From: Sphingomonas profundi
Lineage (GTDB): Bacteria > Pseudomonadota > Alphaproteobacteria > Sphingomonadales > Sphingomonadaceae
Length of the DNA stretch: 64,000 nt
Reading direction: 5' to 3'
NCBI RefSeq assembly: GCF_009739515.1
Contig: NZ_CP046535.1
Span: 124,001 to 188,000, forward strand
A program made the position numbers and the translations under genes. Positions 11,940 to 21,825 of the stretch are shown one piece after another (position 1 is the stretch's first letter; the number at the start of each line of letters is the position of its first letter). Under the pieces are notes generated by a model. It saw only the letters and a list, made by a program, of their open reading frames with translations, had not been told where the DNA came from and made no database searches.

Positions 11940-12137
11940 GCACATGTTAGTCGGAGGGAGCGAAATCGCGCTACGTGGGATGAGCAGGCTTAGAAGTGCG
12001 CCCAGATGCAGCTCACGCAATCTCGATTGCTCTTTTCGCACTTGCAACATCTCGTGCTGCGATGCACAAAGAGCGTGCCTTTCAGGCATCCTCTCCTAAA
12101 CTTTCGGGCTGGTCCTTCGGGACCGGCCCTTTTTTTT
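11940..12137 (+). ncRNA. Candidate structured small RNA
   Basis: A 450-base gap between DUF2171 and the deacetylase gene has no convincing ORF but contains ordered hairpins. AAGTGCG (11994-12000) pairs with CGCACTT (12037-12043) and encloses GCAAT-CTCG-ATTGC (12017-12030). A separate TGCCT-TTC-AGGCA hairpin (12076-12088) is followed by unpaired CCTCTCCTAAAC, which could pair with a ribosome-binding site. A strong intrinsic terminator ends it. An 8-bp hairpin (CCGCCGCG/CGCGGCGG, 11923-11940) and a weak promoter (TTGCTG with TATGAT at 11916-11921) lie just upstream. The 5' end is a guess; no known RNA family was recognised. Confidence 0.45.
12106..12137 (+). terminator. Rho-independent terminator
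   Basis: GGGCTGGTCC-TTCG-GGACCGGCCC forms a 10-bp stem (one G-U) with a stable UUCG loop, followed by eight T. This is the clearest intrinsic terminator in the window. It ends the candidate small RNA rather than any ORF. Confidence 0.9.
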
Positions 12138-12296
12138 GGCCAGCGCTTCGGATACGACCTGCCGGCCGCTGTCGAGTCGCATGACAGAATCCGAGGGGAG
12201 CCGCCGGTCGAACCGGCAACGACCCGACCGCGGCACGGGGGATCGAGCCGCCTGCGGCGCTCTCCCCCGTCCGACCCCCGATCAGGCCATGGGCGA

Positions 12297-13241
12297 ATGA
12301 GCATCGTTGCGGACGACCGCATCCGCGTCGTCCACCATCCCGACTATGTCGCGGCGAACAATCCCGAGAGCCGCTATCGCTGGAACAAGAACGGCCTCGT
12401 CCGCGATCTTCTGGCCGCCGAGGGCGCAAGGATCGCGTGGATCGAGCCGGCGCCGATGCCGCTCCGCTGGATCGAGGCGGTCCACGACCCCGCCTATGTC
12501 GCCGAGGTGGTGAACGCGCGCGTGCCCAAGGAGAAGGAGCGGCGCATCGGCTTCCCCGTGACGCCCTCTGTCGCGCGACGGGCGGTGCGGGTGCCGGGCG
12601 GCACCTATGCCGCCGCGCGCGCGGCGCTGAGCCACGGTTTCGCGGTGAACAGCGCCGGCGGCAGCCACCATGCGCTGGCGGACAGCGGCGCGGGCTATTG
12701 TGTGTTCAACGATCTTGCCATCGCCGCCGTGCGGCTGGTGGAGGAGGCGCAGGCGGCGCGCGTGCTGATCGTCGACTGCGACGTGCACCAGGGTGACGGC
12801 ACCGCCCGCCTCACCGCCGCCCGGCCGGCGATCGCGACCTACTCGATCCACGCCGAGCGGAACTTCCCGGCGCGCAAGGCTACATCGACGGTGGACGTGC
12901 CGCTGGCCGACGGCACCGGCGACGCCGCCTATCTCGCCGCGCTGGAAGCCACGCTGGTGCCGCTGCTCGATCGCTTCGCGCCGTCGCTGATCCTCTACCA
13001 GGGCGGGGTGGATCCGTTCGCCGGCGACCGGCTCGGCCGGCTGGCGCTGAGCGCGGAGGGGCTGGACGCGCGCGATCGGCTGGTTGCCGGGCTCGCCGGC
13101 GGGCGCGGCCTGCCGTTCGCCGGCACCCTGGGCGGCGGCTATGGCGACGACATCATGGCCGTGGCCGAGCGCCACGTCCGCTCCGTCCTCGTGCTGGCCG
13201 CCGCTTATGCGGCGGCTGCGCGACGGTCCGTTGCTTCCTGA
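12297..13241 (+). CDS. Histone deacetylase-like / acetylpolyamine amidohydrolase family protein
   Basis: A 314-residue zinc-dependent deacetylase fold. GGSHHA (HH at ~124-125) and DCDVHQGDGTA (160-170) hold the catalytic His pair and the Asp/His zinc ligands. YQGGVDPFAGD supplies the later metal Asp, and GGGYGDD is the last active-site loop. The tyrosine of GGGYG is conserved, so it is probably active. Bacterial members remove acetyl groups from polyamines, acetoin-pathway proteins or other small amides. Start at ATG 12297 (MSIVADDRIRVVHHPDYV). Upstream in-frame codons from 12006 run through the RNA candidate and are not considered coding. Confidence 0.9.
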   Translation: MSIVADDRIRVVHHPDYVAANNPESRYRWNKNGLVRDLLAAEGARIAWIEPAPMPLRWIEAVHDPAYVAEVVNARVPKEKERRIGFPVTPSVARRAVRVPGGTYAAARAALSHGFAVNSAGGSHHALADSGAGYCVFNDLAIAAVRLVEEAQAARVLIVDCDVHQGDGTARLTAARPAIATYSIHAERNFPARKATSTVDVPLADGTGDAAYLAALEATLVPLLDRFAPSLILYQGGVDPFAGDRLGRLALSAEGLDARDRLVAGLAGGRGLPFAGTLGGGYGDDIMAVAERHVRSVLVLAAAYAAAARRSVAS

Positions 13242-13438
13242 GCCCAGGGCGGCCGCGTACCGACGCCTCTCGCGGCGCTTCGTTCCGGAGGACAGGCCGC
13301 GCTCCATGACAGCCGGGCGCGCTGCCTCGTCGCCCGTGACCCGCCGATTGCGCCCTGCGTCATGCATTTCGACCAAAGTCTCACTGGTCGCCGGCCGCGC
13401 GCGTGCGCAGATGCGGGCGGGGCATCTGGGGTGAGGCG

Positions 13439-13564
13439 ATGATCGGGTTGGGCGGTGAGACGGGCAGGAACGACGTGGCGGGCCTGCGCGCCGTGGTGAT
13501 CGGCCTGCCGGTTTCTCTGGTGATGTGGGCCGGCCTGCTGGACGCGATCCGCGCCGCTTTCTAG
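13439..13564 (+). CDS. Small hydrophobic hypothetical protein (41 aa)
   Basis: Reads MIGLGGETGRNDVAGLRAVV, then IGLPVSLVMWAGLLDAIRAAF. A single transmembrane helix of about 20 residues follows a short polar N-terminus. GGGGTGAGGCG precedes the ATG and could serve as a ribosome-binding site. Nothing identifies its function. It lies in a 500-base gap between the deacetylase gene and a TonB receptor; the rest of the gap shows no other gene. Confidence 0.45.
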   Translation: MIGLGGETGRNDVAGLRAVVIGLPVSLVMWAGLLDAIRAAF

Positions 13565-13739
13565 CGCGGGGTTCCAGCGGCGGGAGGGGCGGACTGTTGC
13601 CCGTCGGACACGGTGCGCCGATCGATCGCCATTCCGGCAACAGGCTGTCACAAATTTATCGCGCAAGCCGCATAGCCGGCCGGAGCAGTTCGATCCCGCA
13701 TCACCACGATGCGGGCCAGCTTCCCGGGGGTTTAAGCGA

Positions 13740-16034
13740 GTGTCCTTCCTGATCAGCAAGCGTGTCATCATCGCCGGCCTGTGCGCGGGCGCGTCCCTCT
13801 GGCCGGCGATCGCCGCCGCGCAGGATGCGGTACCGCCGGCCACGGCCAGCGGCGAGTTGCAGGACATCGTCGTCACCGCCGAGCGCCGGTCGGAGAATCT
13901 CCAGAACGTGCCGGTCTCGGTCGGCGTGCTGCAGGGCGGCGATCTGCGCGCCTTCACCAGCGGCGGCGACGATACGCTGCTCGCCCTCTCCGGTCGCGTG
14001 CCCAGCCTGTATGCGGAAACGACTACCGGCCGCATCTTCCCGCGCTTCTACATTCGCGGCCTGGGCAATATCGACTTCTATCTCGGCGCCTCGCAGCCCG
14101 TGTCGATCATCCAGGACGACGTGGTGCTCGAGCATGTCGTGCTGAAATCGAACCCGGTGTTCGACGTCGGCCAGATCGAGGTGCTGCGCGGGCCGCAGGG
14201 CTCGCTGTTCGGGCGCAACACCACCGCCGGCATCATCAAGTTCGATACGCTGCGCCCGACGCAGGAGTTTACCGGCCGCGCCACCGCCACCTACGGCAGC
14301 TACAATACGGTGACGGTGGACGCCGGCGTCGGCGGCCCGCTGGTGCAGGACAAGCTCTCCTTCCGCCTCTCCGGCCTCTACCAGCGGCGCGACGATTATG
14401 TCGACAACGCCTTCAACGGCACGAGCGCGGACGGCACGGTGACGCCGCGCAAGAACGCACTCGGCGGCTTCGAGGAAAAGGATGCGCGGCTGCAGCTGCT
14501 GTTCACGCCGACCGACACCTTCTCCATCCTCGCCTCCGGCCACGCCCGCGACTATGACGGCACCTCCACCCTGTTCCTGCGCCAGGGGCTGGTGAAGGGA
14601 TCGAACGATCCGATCGCGCCGCGCACCGTCGTCCGCTACGACGAGGCGCAGAACAATCCGCAGGCCTACAAGACCTACGGCGCATCGGTGAAGATGGCGA
14701 TGGACTTCGGCCCCGCCGCCTTCACCTCCATCACCGCCTACGAGACGACCCACGGCTTCAGCCGCGGCGATACGGACGGCGGTGCCGCGGCCGACTATCC
14801 GGTCGGCGGCGTGCCCAACGGCTTCGGCCAGAGCCAGGGCCAGATCCGCGACCTGGACCAGTGGACGCAGGAGCTGCGGCTGGCGAGCACCGGCGACACC
14901 GCCTTCAAGTGGCAGGTCGGCGCCTATTATTTCGACAGCCGGGACATCACCGATTTCTACCAGCGCGCCTTCTTCCTGACGACGGCGGCGCGCAACCCGA
15001 ACAACTGGGTGCGGCTGCGCAACCGCAACTACAGCTACGCCTTCTTCGGCCAGGCGAGCTACCACGTCGGCGACCTGACGATCACCGGCGGCGTGCGCCA
15101 GACGAAGGACAGCAAGCGCACGATCCTGCTGAAGACGGCCAACACCGTCGCCAACGTCTCCACCTATCGCGGCCGGCGCGACGTGACCCTCTCCGACACC
15201 AAGCCGAGCTGGGACGTCTCCGCCCTGTACGAGGTGGCGCCGGAGCTGAGCGTCTACGCCCGCGTGGCGCGCGGCTTCCGCGGCCCCACCATCCAGGGCC
15301 GCTCGGCCGTGTTCAACGCCGACTTCACGACCGCCGATTCCGAGACGAACACCTCCTACGAGGCAGGCTTCAAGAGCCGGCTGTTCGACAACAAGCTGCG
15401 CCTGAACGCCACCGGCTTCTTCTACCGCGTCAAGGACATCCAGCTGAACGGCAACGACGTGAACGGCAACGGCGTGCTGTTCAACGCCGACAAGGCCGAC
15501 GGCTACGGCATGGAGGCGGATGCCGAGTTCCGCCCGATCCCCAACCTCGCAATCTCGGCCGGCGTCAGCCTGCTGCACACCGAGATCAAGGATCCGAACG
15601 TCTTCGCGCAGGTGTGCCAGCTGAACAACATCGTCGTCTGCACCGTGCAGGATTCGACGATCCGGGTGGGCACGAACACCTTCGCCAACATCAACGGCAA
15701 CCCGCTGCCGAACGCGCCGGAATACAACCTCAACTTCGCCGTGCGCTACGACGTGCCGATCGGCAGCGCCGGCAAGGCGTTCGTCTCGACCGACTGGAAC
15801 GTGCAGGGCTACACCAACTTCGTGCTCTACCGGACGCGGGAATTCTACTCGAAGGACAATTTCGAGGGCGGCGTGCGCGTCGGCTTCGAGGGCGGCAACG
15901 GCGCCTATGAGGTGGCGGTGTTCGCCCGCAACATCACCAAGGAAAAGAACCTGAAGGGCGTGATCGAGAATTACCTCGCCGCCGTCTACAACGAGCCGCG
16001 CATCATCGGCGTCTCGCTCTCCGGCAAGTTCTGA
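13740..16034 (+). CDS. TonB-dependent outer-membrane receptor
   Basis: 764 residues. A signal peptide ends at AAAQDA. The plug domain starts at [20 protein letters not shown] (a TonB-box like VVTA followed by the sphingomonad plug pattern) and contains [17 protein letters not shown]. The 22-strand barrel follows and ends in the aromatic ...VSLSGKF. The family imports siderophores, glycans or aromatic compounds using TonB energy. GGGGGTTTAAGC precedes the GTG start. The downstream dicarboxylate symporter (67 bases away) could be co-transcribed; the ligand cannot be inferred. Confidence 0.93.
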   Translation: MSFLISKRVIIAGLCAGASLWPAIAAAQDAVPPATASGELQDIVVTAERRSENLQNVPVSVGVLQGGDLRAFTSGGDDTLLALSGRVPSLYAETTTGRIFPRFYIRGLGNIDFYLGASQPVSIIQDDVVLEHVVLKSNPVFDVGQIEVLRGPQGSLFGRNTTAGIIKFDTLRPTQEFTGRATATYGSYNTVTVDAGVGGPLVQDKLSFRLSGLYQRRDDYVDNAFNGTSADGTVTPRKNALGGFEEKDARLQLLFTPTDTFSILASGHARDYDGTSTLFLRQGLVKGSNDPIAPRTVVRYDEAQNNPQAYKTYGASVKMAMDFGPAAFTSITAYETTHGFSRGDTDGGAAADYPVGGVPNGFGQSQGQIRDLDQWTQELRLASTGDTAFKWQVGAYYFDSRDITDFYQRAFFLTTAARNPNNWVRLRNRNYSYAFFGQASYHVGDLTITGGVRQTKDSKRTILLKTANTVANVSTYRGRRDVTLSDTKPSWDVSALYEVAPELSVYARVARGFRGPTIQGRSAVFNADFTTADSETNTSYEAGFKSRLFDNKLRLNATGFFYRVKDIQLNGNDVNGNGVLFNADKADGYGMEADAEFRPIPNLAISAGVSLLHTEIKDPNVFAQVCQLNNIVVCTVQDSTIRVGTNTFANINGNPLPNAPEYNLNFAVRYDVPIGSAGKAFVSTDWNVQGYTNFVLYRTREFYSKDNFEGGVRVGFEGGNGAYEVAVFARNITKEKNLKGVIENYLAAVYNEPRIIGVSLSGKF

Positions 16035-16101
16035 GGCCCCTGCGTCGCGGCGGCGGGGCGGCCGCAGAAGCGTGCCTTGCGCCGGCCCGGCCGTGCGGTG
16101 C

Positions 16102-17457
16102 ATGGCGATGCCAGCCATGACGATCATCGCCCGATCCGCCGACCCCGCCGTGCCGCCGGTCCGCCGCCGTTGGTACGCGCACCTCTATCTGCAGGTGCTC
16201 GCCGCGATCGTCGCCGGGGTGATGCTCGGCCATTTCGCGCCGGCCACCGGCCAGGCGATGAAGCCGATCGGCGATGCCTTCATCAAGCTGGTGAAGATGG
16301 TCATCGCGCCGGTGATCTTCCTCACCATCGTCACCGGCATTGCCGGCATGCGCGATCTCGGCTCGGTCGGCCGGGTCGCGGCCAAGGCGTTCGCCTACTT
16401 CCTCACCTTCTCCACTGTGGCGCTGGTGGTGGGCCTGATCGTGGCCAATGTGGTGCGGCCGGGCGCCGGGCTGAACATCGATCCCGCGCGGTTCGACGCC
16501 TCGAAGGTCAGCGGCTTCGCCGCCAAGGCGCACGAGACGACGGTCGTGGGCTTCCTCACCGGGATCATCCCGGACACGTTCCTCTCCGCGCTGACGGAGG
16601 GCAATATCCTGCAAACGCTGTTCGTCGCGATCCTGTTCGGCGTCGGCCTGGCGATGATCGGCGATCGCGGCACACGCCTGCTGGCGGCGCTGGAGGATCT
16701 GTCGCTCGCCTTGTTCAAGGTGGTCGCGATCCTGATGAAGGCGGCGCCGATCGGCGCTTTCGGCGCGATGGCCTTCACCATCGGGGCGTACGGCGTCGAT
16801 ACGCTCGCCAACCTCGCCGGGCTGGTCGCGACCTTCTATCTCACCTCGCTGCTGTTCGTGCTGGTGGTGCTGGGCGCGGTCGGGTGGCTGGCGGGGTTCT
16901 CGATCCTGCGGCTGATCGGCTACCTGAAGGCGGAGCTGCTGCTGGTGCTCGGCACCTCCTCGTCGGAGAGCGCGCTGCCGAGCCTGATCGAGAAGATGGA
17001 GCGCGCCGGCTGCCCCAAGTCGATCGTCGGCCTGGTCGTGCCCACCGGCTACAGCTTCAATCTGGACGGCACGAACATCTACATGACCCTGGCGGCCTTG
17101 TTCATCGCGCAGGCGTGCAACGTCGATCTCACGCTCGGCCAGCAGCTGCTGCTGCTCGGCGTGGCGATGCTCTCGTCCAAGGGCGCGGCGGGCGTCACCG
17201 GCGCGGGGTTCATCACGCTGGCCGCCACCCTCTCGATCGTGCCGAGCGTGCCGGTGGCGGGCATGGCGCTGATCCTGGGCGTCGATCGCTTCATGAGCGA
17301 GTGCCGCAGCCTCACCAACTTCATCGGCAATGCCGTCGCGACCGTGGTCGTCGCGCGCTGGGAAGGGCGGTTCGACAAGGCGCAGTTCGATCGCGCGATG
17401 GCCGGCGAGGCGCCGCCCGTGGACCGGCTGCCCGCCGACGCGGTGCCCGCCGGATAG
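16102..17457 (+). CDS. Dicarboxylate/amino acid:cation symporter (DAACS family)
   Basis: About 451 residues, eight or more membrane segments. It contains the DctA/GltP family landmarks: [18 protein letters not shown], the serine-rich re-entrant loop [15 protein letters not shown], and [18 protein letters not shown], which carries the NxDGT substrate and cation site. It imports C4-dicarboxylates or acidic amino acids with H+ or Na+ across the inner membrane. Starts at 16072 (GTG), 16102, 16108 or 16117 (ATG) are all in frame with no decisive ribosome-binding site. I use 16102. Confidence 0.92.
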   Translation: MAMPAMTIIARSADPAVPPVRRRWYAHLYLQVLAAIVAGVMLGHFAPATGQAMKPIGDAFIKLVKMVIAPVIFLTIVTGIAGMRDLGSVGRVAAKAFAYFLTFSTVALVVGLIVANVVRPGAGLNIDPARFDASKVSGFAAKAHETTVVGFLTGIIPDTFLSALTEGNILQTLFVAILFGVGLAMIGDRGTRLLAALEDLSLALFKVVAILMKAAPIGAFGAMAFTIGAYGVDTLANLAGLVATFYLTSLLFVLVVLGAVGWLAGFSILRLIGYLKAELLLVLGTSSSESALPSLIEKMERAGCPKSIVGLVVPTGYSFNLDGTNIYMTLAALFIAQACNVDLTLGQQLLLLGVAMLSSKGAAGVTGAGFITLAATLSIVPSVPVAGMALILGVDRFMSECRSLTNFIGNAVATVVVARWEGRFDKAQFDRAMAGEAPPVDRLPADAVPAG

Positions 17458-17474
17458 AGCCGGGGCCGCCGCAG

Positions 17475-19334
17475 CTACCGGCCGCGGCCGCCGCGGCTCA
17501 TGTCCTGGAAGGTGAAGCGCTCGACCAGGTCCTCGCGCAGCGCCGAGTCGGTGGCCCGCGCATAGCCGATCGCGGCGAGGCCGATCGCGAACAGGCGCGA
17601 GTCGAACTCGACCGCGTTCAGCGTGCCGCTCACCTCCAGCACGATCGTGCAGAGCCCGCCTTCGCCCACCTTCCCGCGCGTGCGGTAGAGCCGCTGGCCG
17701 GTATCGGCGATCGTCTGCCAGCGCGGCGGGGCCTCTCCACCGGCGTCGGCCACGGTGATCGAGATGTCGCGGCCGGTCGCCTTGTCGCGCACTTCCAGTT
17801 CGGCATAGACCACCACCTCCTCGCCGGCCGGCAGATCGGTCTGGAAGGTGAACTCGCCGACATTGCCGCGCATCCACGCGCCGAAGCGTTCGAGATGGTA
17901 GAAGGAGCCGACCAGCGCCAGCCGCATCGGGCTGGGCACATAATCGTGCATCAGGATCGGCCGGCTGACGAGATCGCCGAGGGTGAACTTCACGCCCTGC
18001 GGCAGCGGCGGATGGATGGTGCGCGCCGGATAGCCGGTCGCGATCTCCTCGCGCACCTTCTCGATGAAGTCGCGGCCGACATCGTCCCAGCTGCGCGGCA
18101 CGAAATGCTCGCGGATCTGCTGGCGGCGCGCCTCGCGATAGTCGTGATCCTCGATCAGCTTGCGCAGCACCACCACGCCCTGGCGCAGGTTCAGCGGATC
18201 GAGATAGTCGACGAACACGCCGCCGACCTCCGGGAGCGACGAGGTGCGCGAAGCGGCGCACGGCACATGGTGGATCAGGCTCTCGCCCACCGGCAGGCCC
18301 CAGCCCTCGACGAAGCTGGTGAACACGGTGAAGCGGCAATTGGCGTAGATGCTGTTGAGTTCTGAATCCGAGAGATCGTGGACGATGTGGACGCGTCCAT
18401 CGAGATAGTTGGTGCCGTCCAGCAGGTCCATCAGGCCGCTGATCCGCCAGCCGCGGCGGCCGACGAACACCAGATCCGGCACGTCCACGCCCTGATCGAT
18501 CATCTGCCGCCAGGCGTTGACGACGTAGAGGTGGTTCTTGCGCCCCTCCACCGTGGAGACATAGGCCACGTAGGGGCGGCCCTTGATCTTGCGCAGCGCC
18601 GCCGGCCAGCTCTCCACGCTGATGTCCGGCACCGTCAGCGAATGGGCCAGCGGCACGGTGCGCATCGGGATGTCGCGCCCGCCATTTTCGCGGAACAGCC
18701 TGGCCAGCGTCTCGCGCGTATAGTCCGAGATGGTGAACACGAAATCGACGACCAGCCCCATCTCGCCGACCGACATGGAGAAATCGCGAACCAGATCCGC
18801 GTCGCAATATTCGGGATGGGTCACGGGGATGATGTCGTAGACGTAGGCGCCCAGCTTCACGCCGTCGCGCTTGGCGGTGACGTAGCGGTCCATCGTGTTG
18901 CCATGGCCCCAGAAGGCGCCCAGCAGGATGATGGTGTTGGCCGGGCGGGGCCGGATGACGTGCGCCTCCGCCTCGCAGCGCGCCAGCATGCCGCGCAGAT
19001 GCTCGTGATCCACCCGCTCGCCCGAGGCGTAGGCGATCACCTCGCGAAAGGCGGCATTGTCGATCAGCAGGAACTCGCCGTCGCGATACTTGTCGCTGAG
19101 ATCGTTCAGGATGAAGCCGACGCGCTCGTCCTCATGCTCGATCGCGTAGAGCGCGATGCCGGCCTGCACCCGCTGGATGCCCGACATCGTGGCATGGGCC
19201 TTCAGGTAGCCGAACAGATCCTGCACCGAGAAGAGGATGATGTCCGCGCCGTCCAGCTTGCGGATCGCGGCCTCCGGGTCGGCGCGTGCGCCGGCGCCCT
19301 CGTTCGTCGAGACGAAATCGATCGTGCGGTCCAT
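17475..19334 (-). CDS. Glycosyltransferase, GT4-like, with C-terminal accessory domain
   Basis: 619 residues. An N-terminal region (to ~200) holds IILFSVQDLFGYLKAHATMS and YVYDIIPVTHPEYCD. A GT-B glycosyltransferase group 1 domain follows at ~225-430, with YVAYVSTVEGRKNHLYVV, LVFVGRRGW, VHDLSDSELNSIYA and the nucleotide-sugar motif SFVEGWGLPVGESL. About 150 C-terminal residues form a beta-rich region of unknown role. It is a clear paralogue of the upstream gene, separated by only 11 bases, so they form an operon. With gmd and the reductase 3 kb away, it probably transfers D-rhamnose or mannose to a surface glycan. The reading frame stays open upstream to 20648 only by chance. Confidence 0.88.
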   Translation of the reverse strand: MDRTIDFVSTNEGAGARADPEAAIRKLDGADIILFSVQDLFGYLKAHATMSGIQRVQAGIALYAIEHEDERVGFILNDLSDKYRDGEFLLIDNAAFREVIAYASGERVDHEHLRGMLARCEAEAHVIRPRPANTIILLGAFWGHGNTMDRYVTAKRDGVKLGAYVYDIIPVTHPEYCDADLVRDFSMSVGEMGLVVDFVFTISDYTRETLARLFRENGGRDIPMRTVPLAHSLTVPDISVESWPAALRKIKGRPYVAYVSTVEGRKNHLYVVNAWRQMIDQGVDVPDLVFVGRRGWRISGLMDLLDGTNYLDGRVHIVHDLSDSELNSIYANCRFTVFTSFVEGWGLPVGESLIHHVPCAASRTSSLPEVGGVFVDYLDPLNLRQGVVVLRKLIEDHDYREARRQQIREHFVPRSWDDVGRDFIEKVREEIATGYPARTIHPPLPQGVKFTLGDLVSRPILMHDYVPSPMRLALVGSFYHLERFGAWMRGNVGEFTFQTDLPAGEEVVVYAELEVRDKATGRDISITVADAGGEAPPRWQTIADTGQRLYRTRGKVGEGGLCTIVLEVSGTLNAVEFDSRLFAIGLAAIGYARATDSALREDLVERFTFQDMSRGGRGR

Positions 19335-19345
19335 CGGAGAGCCTA

Positions 19346-21478
19346 TCAGGTGAAGAGGAACGTCTCGCGCAGCTCGGTCCGCGCGTCCGGCCGGCCGGCC
19401 GGCGCGTAGCCGAGCGATTCGAGCGCGACGGCGAAACGGCGGGTGTCGCCGGGGATGGGTTCGGGTTCGAAGTCGGTGCGCAGCATCAGCGTGCAGGTGC
19501 CGTCCGCCGCCACCGGCCCCTGGATGCGGAGCAGCGTCCGCGCGGATTTCAGCCGCGCCCAGCGCGCCGGCCCGGTGCCGGATCCGGGCAGGTCGATCGA
19601 GATGTCGCGGCCCAGCGCCCACGGCGCCGTCTTGATCGCCAGCAGCACGACGATGTCCTCGCCGGGCGGCACGGAGGTGCCGAAGGTCAGCTCGCCCGAT
19701 CCGCCGCGCAGCCACGCGCCGCCGGGCTCCGCCTCGTAGAAGCTGGTCGCCATGGCGAGACCCAGCGGGCTGGCGAAATAGCCGGCGACCGGCCTCGGCC
19801 GACCCATCACGCCGCCAGGACGGAAGACGCGGCCGTCGTCGAACGCCACCGGCGTGACCGGCGTGACCTGGGGATGGGCCGCGATCATCGCGCGCAGCTT
19901 GGCGAGCAGATCGTCGCCCACGTCGCGCCAGCTGCGCGGGACGAACCCCTCGCGGATCGCACGCCGCCGCTCGGTGCGGTAGCGATCGTCCGCGATCATC
20001 CGCGTCAGCACGCGCACGCCGTCTTCCAGGTCGGTCGGATCGACATAGTCGACGAAGGCGCCGCCCACCTCCGGGATCGAGGCGACGTTGGCGGCGACGC
20101 AAGGCACGCCGTGCACCAGGCTCTCGCCCACCGGCAGGCCCCAGCCCTCGACGAGGCTGGTGAACACGGTGAACATCGCCTTGGCGTAGACCGCGTTCAG
20201 CTCCGCATCGGAGAGGCCGTGGACGATGTGGACGCGTCCGCCGAGATTGTCCGTCTGCCGCAGCAGCGCGGTCAGATCGTCCGTCTTCCAGCCCACGCGG
20301 CCGACGAACACCAGATCGGGCACGCGCACCCCGTTCTCGATCATGCGCTGCCACGCGCGCACGACGTAGATGTGGTTCTTGCGGCCCTCCACGGTCGAGA
20401 CGTAGGCGACGTACCGCTCGTTCCGCAGGCCGGCCAGCGAGGCCGGCCACGCGCCGCCGGCGGCCTTCGCCCCCTCCAGCGAGTGGGCGAGCGGCACCGT
20501 CTGCATCGGCACGGGGGTGCCGCCCTGCTCGGCGATGAAGCGCCTGAGTTCGGCCTGCGTGAAGTCCGAGTTCGTCATCATGAAGTCGACGACGTGGAGC
20601 AGCTCGGCCAGCGCGCGCCAGAAGGCGTTGCTGAGGTTGGCGTCGCAATATTCGGGGTGGGAGGCGGGGATCACGTCGTGGACGTAGGCGACCAGCCGGG
20701 CGCCGTCCCGCTTGGCATCGAGGTAGCGGGCGACGCCCTCGCCCAGGCCCCAGAACGAGCCGAGGATCACGATCGTGGTGCCGGCCCCGAAGGAGATCGG
20801 CGCGGCGCCGAGTTCCGCCACCCGCAGCAGTTGCAGCAGCACCGCATGGTTGACGGTCTCGCCGCCGACATAGGCGAAGATGTCGCGCAGCGCGGTCTCG
20901 TCCAGCCGCAGGAAGGTGGCGCGATCATTCTCGTCCGCGCCGTTGACGATGAAGTGGGCATCCACCGCCGGATCCGCCATCGCCGCGAGGGCGACCCCCA
21001 CCTGCACGCGCTGGATGCCGGTGAAGGTGCTGTTCCCGGCGAAGGAATTGAAGAAGTCCTGCATCGCGAACAGGATCGCGCCGGGCCGGGCGGTGACGGT
21101 GGCACCCACCCGGCGGCGCGGCATCAGCCGTTGCAGCTCCTCGCGCGTCTCCTCCTCCGGCGCGATGCGGAACAGGCGCAGAAAGGCGTCGAAGGCGTCC
21201 TCGGCCCGCGCATGCGATTTCAGCATGTGGGACAGGTGCAGCAGCGGATCGGGATCGGTCGGCGCCAGGACGGACGCCTGCGTATAGGCCGCCTCCGCCT
21301 CGGCGATGCGGCCGCTCTCCTTCTCCATGTGGCCCAGCTGCACCCAGATCGCCACGTCGTCCGGCTCGTCGTCCAGGTGACGGCGGTAGGCGGCGGCCGC
21401 CTCCTGCCACCCGCCCTTGTCCCGATGCGCGTTGCCGAGCTTGCGGAACGTCCTCTTGCGCTTGAAAAGAAACGACAT
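19346..21478 (-). CDS. TPR-glycosyltransferase fusion, GT4-like
   Basis: 710 residues. Residues ~8-100 form TPR-like helices (GNAHRDKGGWQEAAAAYRRH, GRIAEAEAAYTQASVLAP, then a third weaker unit). The rest parallels its neighbour: ILFAMQDFFNSFAGNSTFTG, YVHDVIPASHPEYCD, the GT domain with YVAYVSTVEGRKNHIYVV and SLVEGWGLPVGESLVHGVPC, and a C-terminal beta-rich region. ATG at 21476-21478 (MSFLFKRKRTFRKLG) is preferred over open codons further upstream. TPRs may hold partner proteins or a growing chain. It is the first gene of the two-gene operon. Confidence 0.88.
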   Translation of the reverse strand: MSFLFKRKRTFRKLGNAHRDKGGWQEAAAAYRRHLDDEPDDVAIWVQLGHMEKESGRIAEAEAAYTQASVLAPTDPDPLLHLSHMLKSHARAEDAFDAFLRLFRIAPEEETREELQRLMPRRRVGATVTARPGAILFAMQDFFNSFAGNSTFTGIQRVQVGVALAAMADPAVDAHFIVNGADENDRATFLRLDETALRDIFAYVGGETVNHAVLLQLLRVAELGAAPISFGAGTTIVILGSFWGLGEGVARYLDAKRDGARLVAYVHDVIPASHPEYCDANLSNAFWRALAELLHVVDFMMTNSDFTQAELRRFIAEQGGTPVPMQTVPLAHSLEGAKAAGGAWPASLAGLRNERYVAYVSTVEGRKNHIYVVRAWQRMIENGVRVPDLVFVGRVGWKTDDLTALLRQTDNLGGRVHIVHGLSDAELNAVYAKAMFTVFTSLVEGWGLPVGESLVHGVPCVAANVASIPEVGGAFVDYVDPTDLEDGVRVLTRMIADDRYRTERRRAIREGFVPRSWRDVGDDLLAKLRAMIAAHPQVTPVTPVAFDDGRVFRPGGVMGRPRPVAGYFASPLGLAMATSFYEAEPGGAWLRGGSGELTFGTSVPPGEDIVVLLAIKTAPWALGRDISIDLPGSGTGPARWARLKSARTLLRIQGPVAADGTCTLMLRTDFEPEPIPGDTRRFAVALESLGYAPAGRPDARTELRETFLFT

Positions 21479-21825
21479 TCCTGCTCCAGAAGCCCAAGCG
21501 CCGCGCAGCCGGCGACAGACATACACGATAGCGCGCGGCGGGCAACTCGGGCGGCTGCCCGCCATGTCGGCCTGCGCGGTTGAAATCCGGCGGGGAAGCT
21601 GTAGCAGTCGGCCCGGGATGAGGATGGACACGATACCGAGCGGAAGCGGCACGAGCGGGCACGGATGGCGGCGGACGGTCGCCGCGCCGCGCCGCCCCGG
21701 CCGCTCGGGGGTGGGCCGGGCCTGATCCTCCTTCGCGCCATCCACCATCAGAGGCGTGCGCGCGCCGTCCGCGGGTCGGCGGCGGCGGGGCCGCGTCGCA
21801 TCGCCGCTTCAGCAGGGGCTGGAAC
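21479..21825. other. Divergent intergenic region between glycosyltransferase genes
   Basis: A 347-base spacer separating the minus-strand glycosyltransferase pair from the plus-strand glycan genes. No ORF with a sensible start, terminator or clear -35/-10 pair was seen. It should contain the two promoters. Confidence 0.5.

Noticed and set aside
13250-13320. GGAAC near 13280 as a minus-strand EcfG promoter
   Set aside because: The -10 element would be CGTC rather than CGTT, and no gene lies downstream on that strand.
13701-16127. 808-codon ORF opposite the TonB receptor
   Set aside because: No recognisable domain, and the receptor on the other strand has signal peptide, plug and barrel in order.
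17475-20648. Single 1057-residue glycosyltransferase fusion
   Set aside because: The upstream part of this frame is a shadow of the TPR-glycosyltransferase gene. The real gene starts at ATG 19334, 11 bases after its neighbour's stop.
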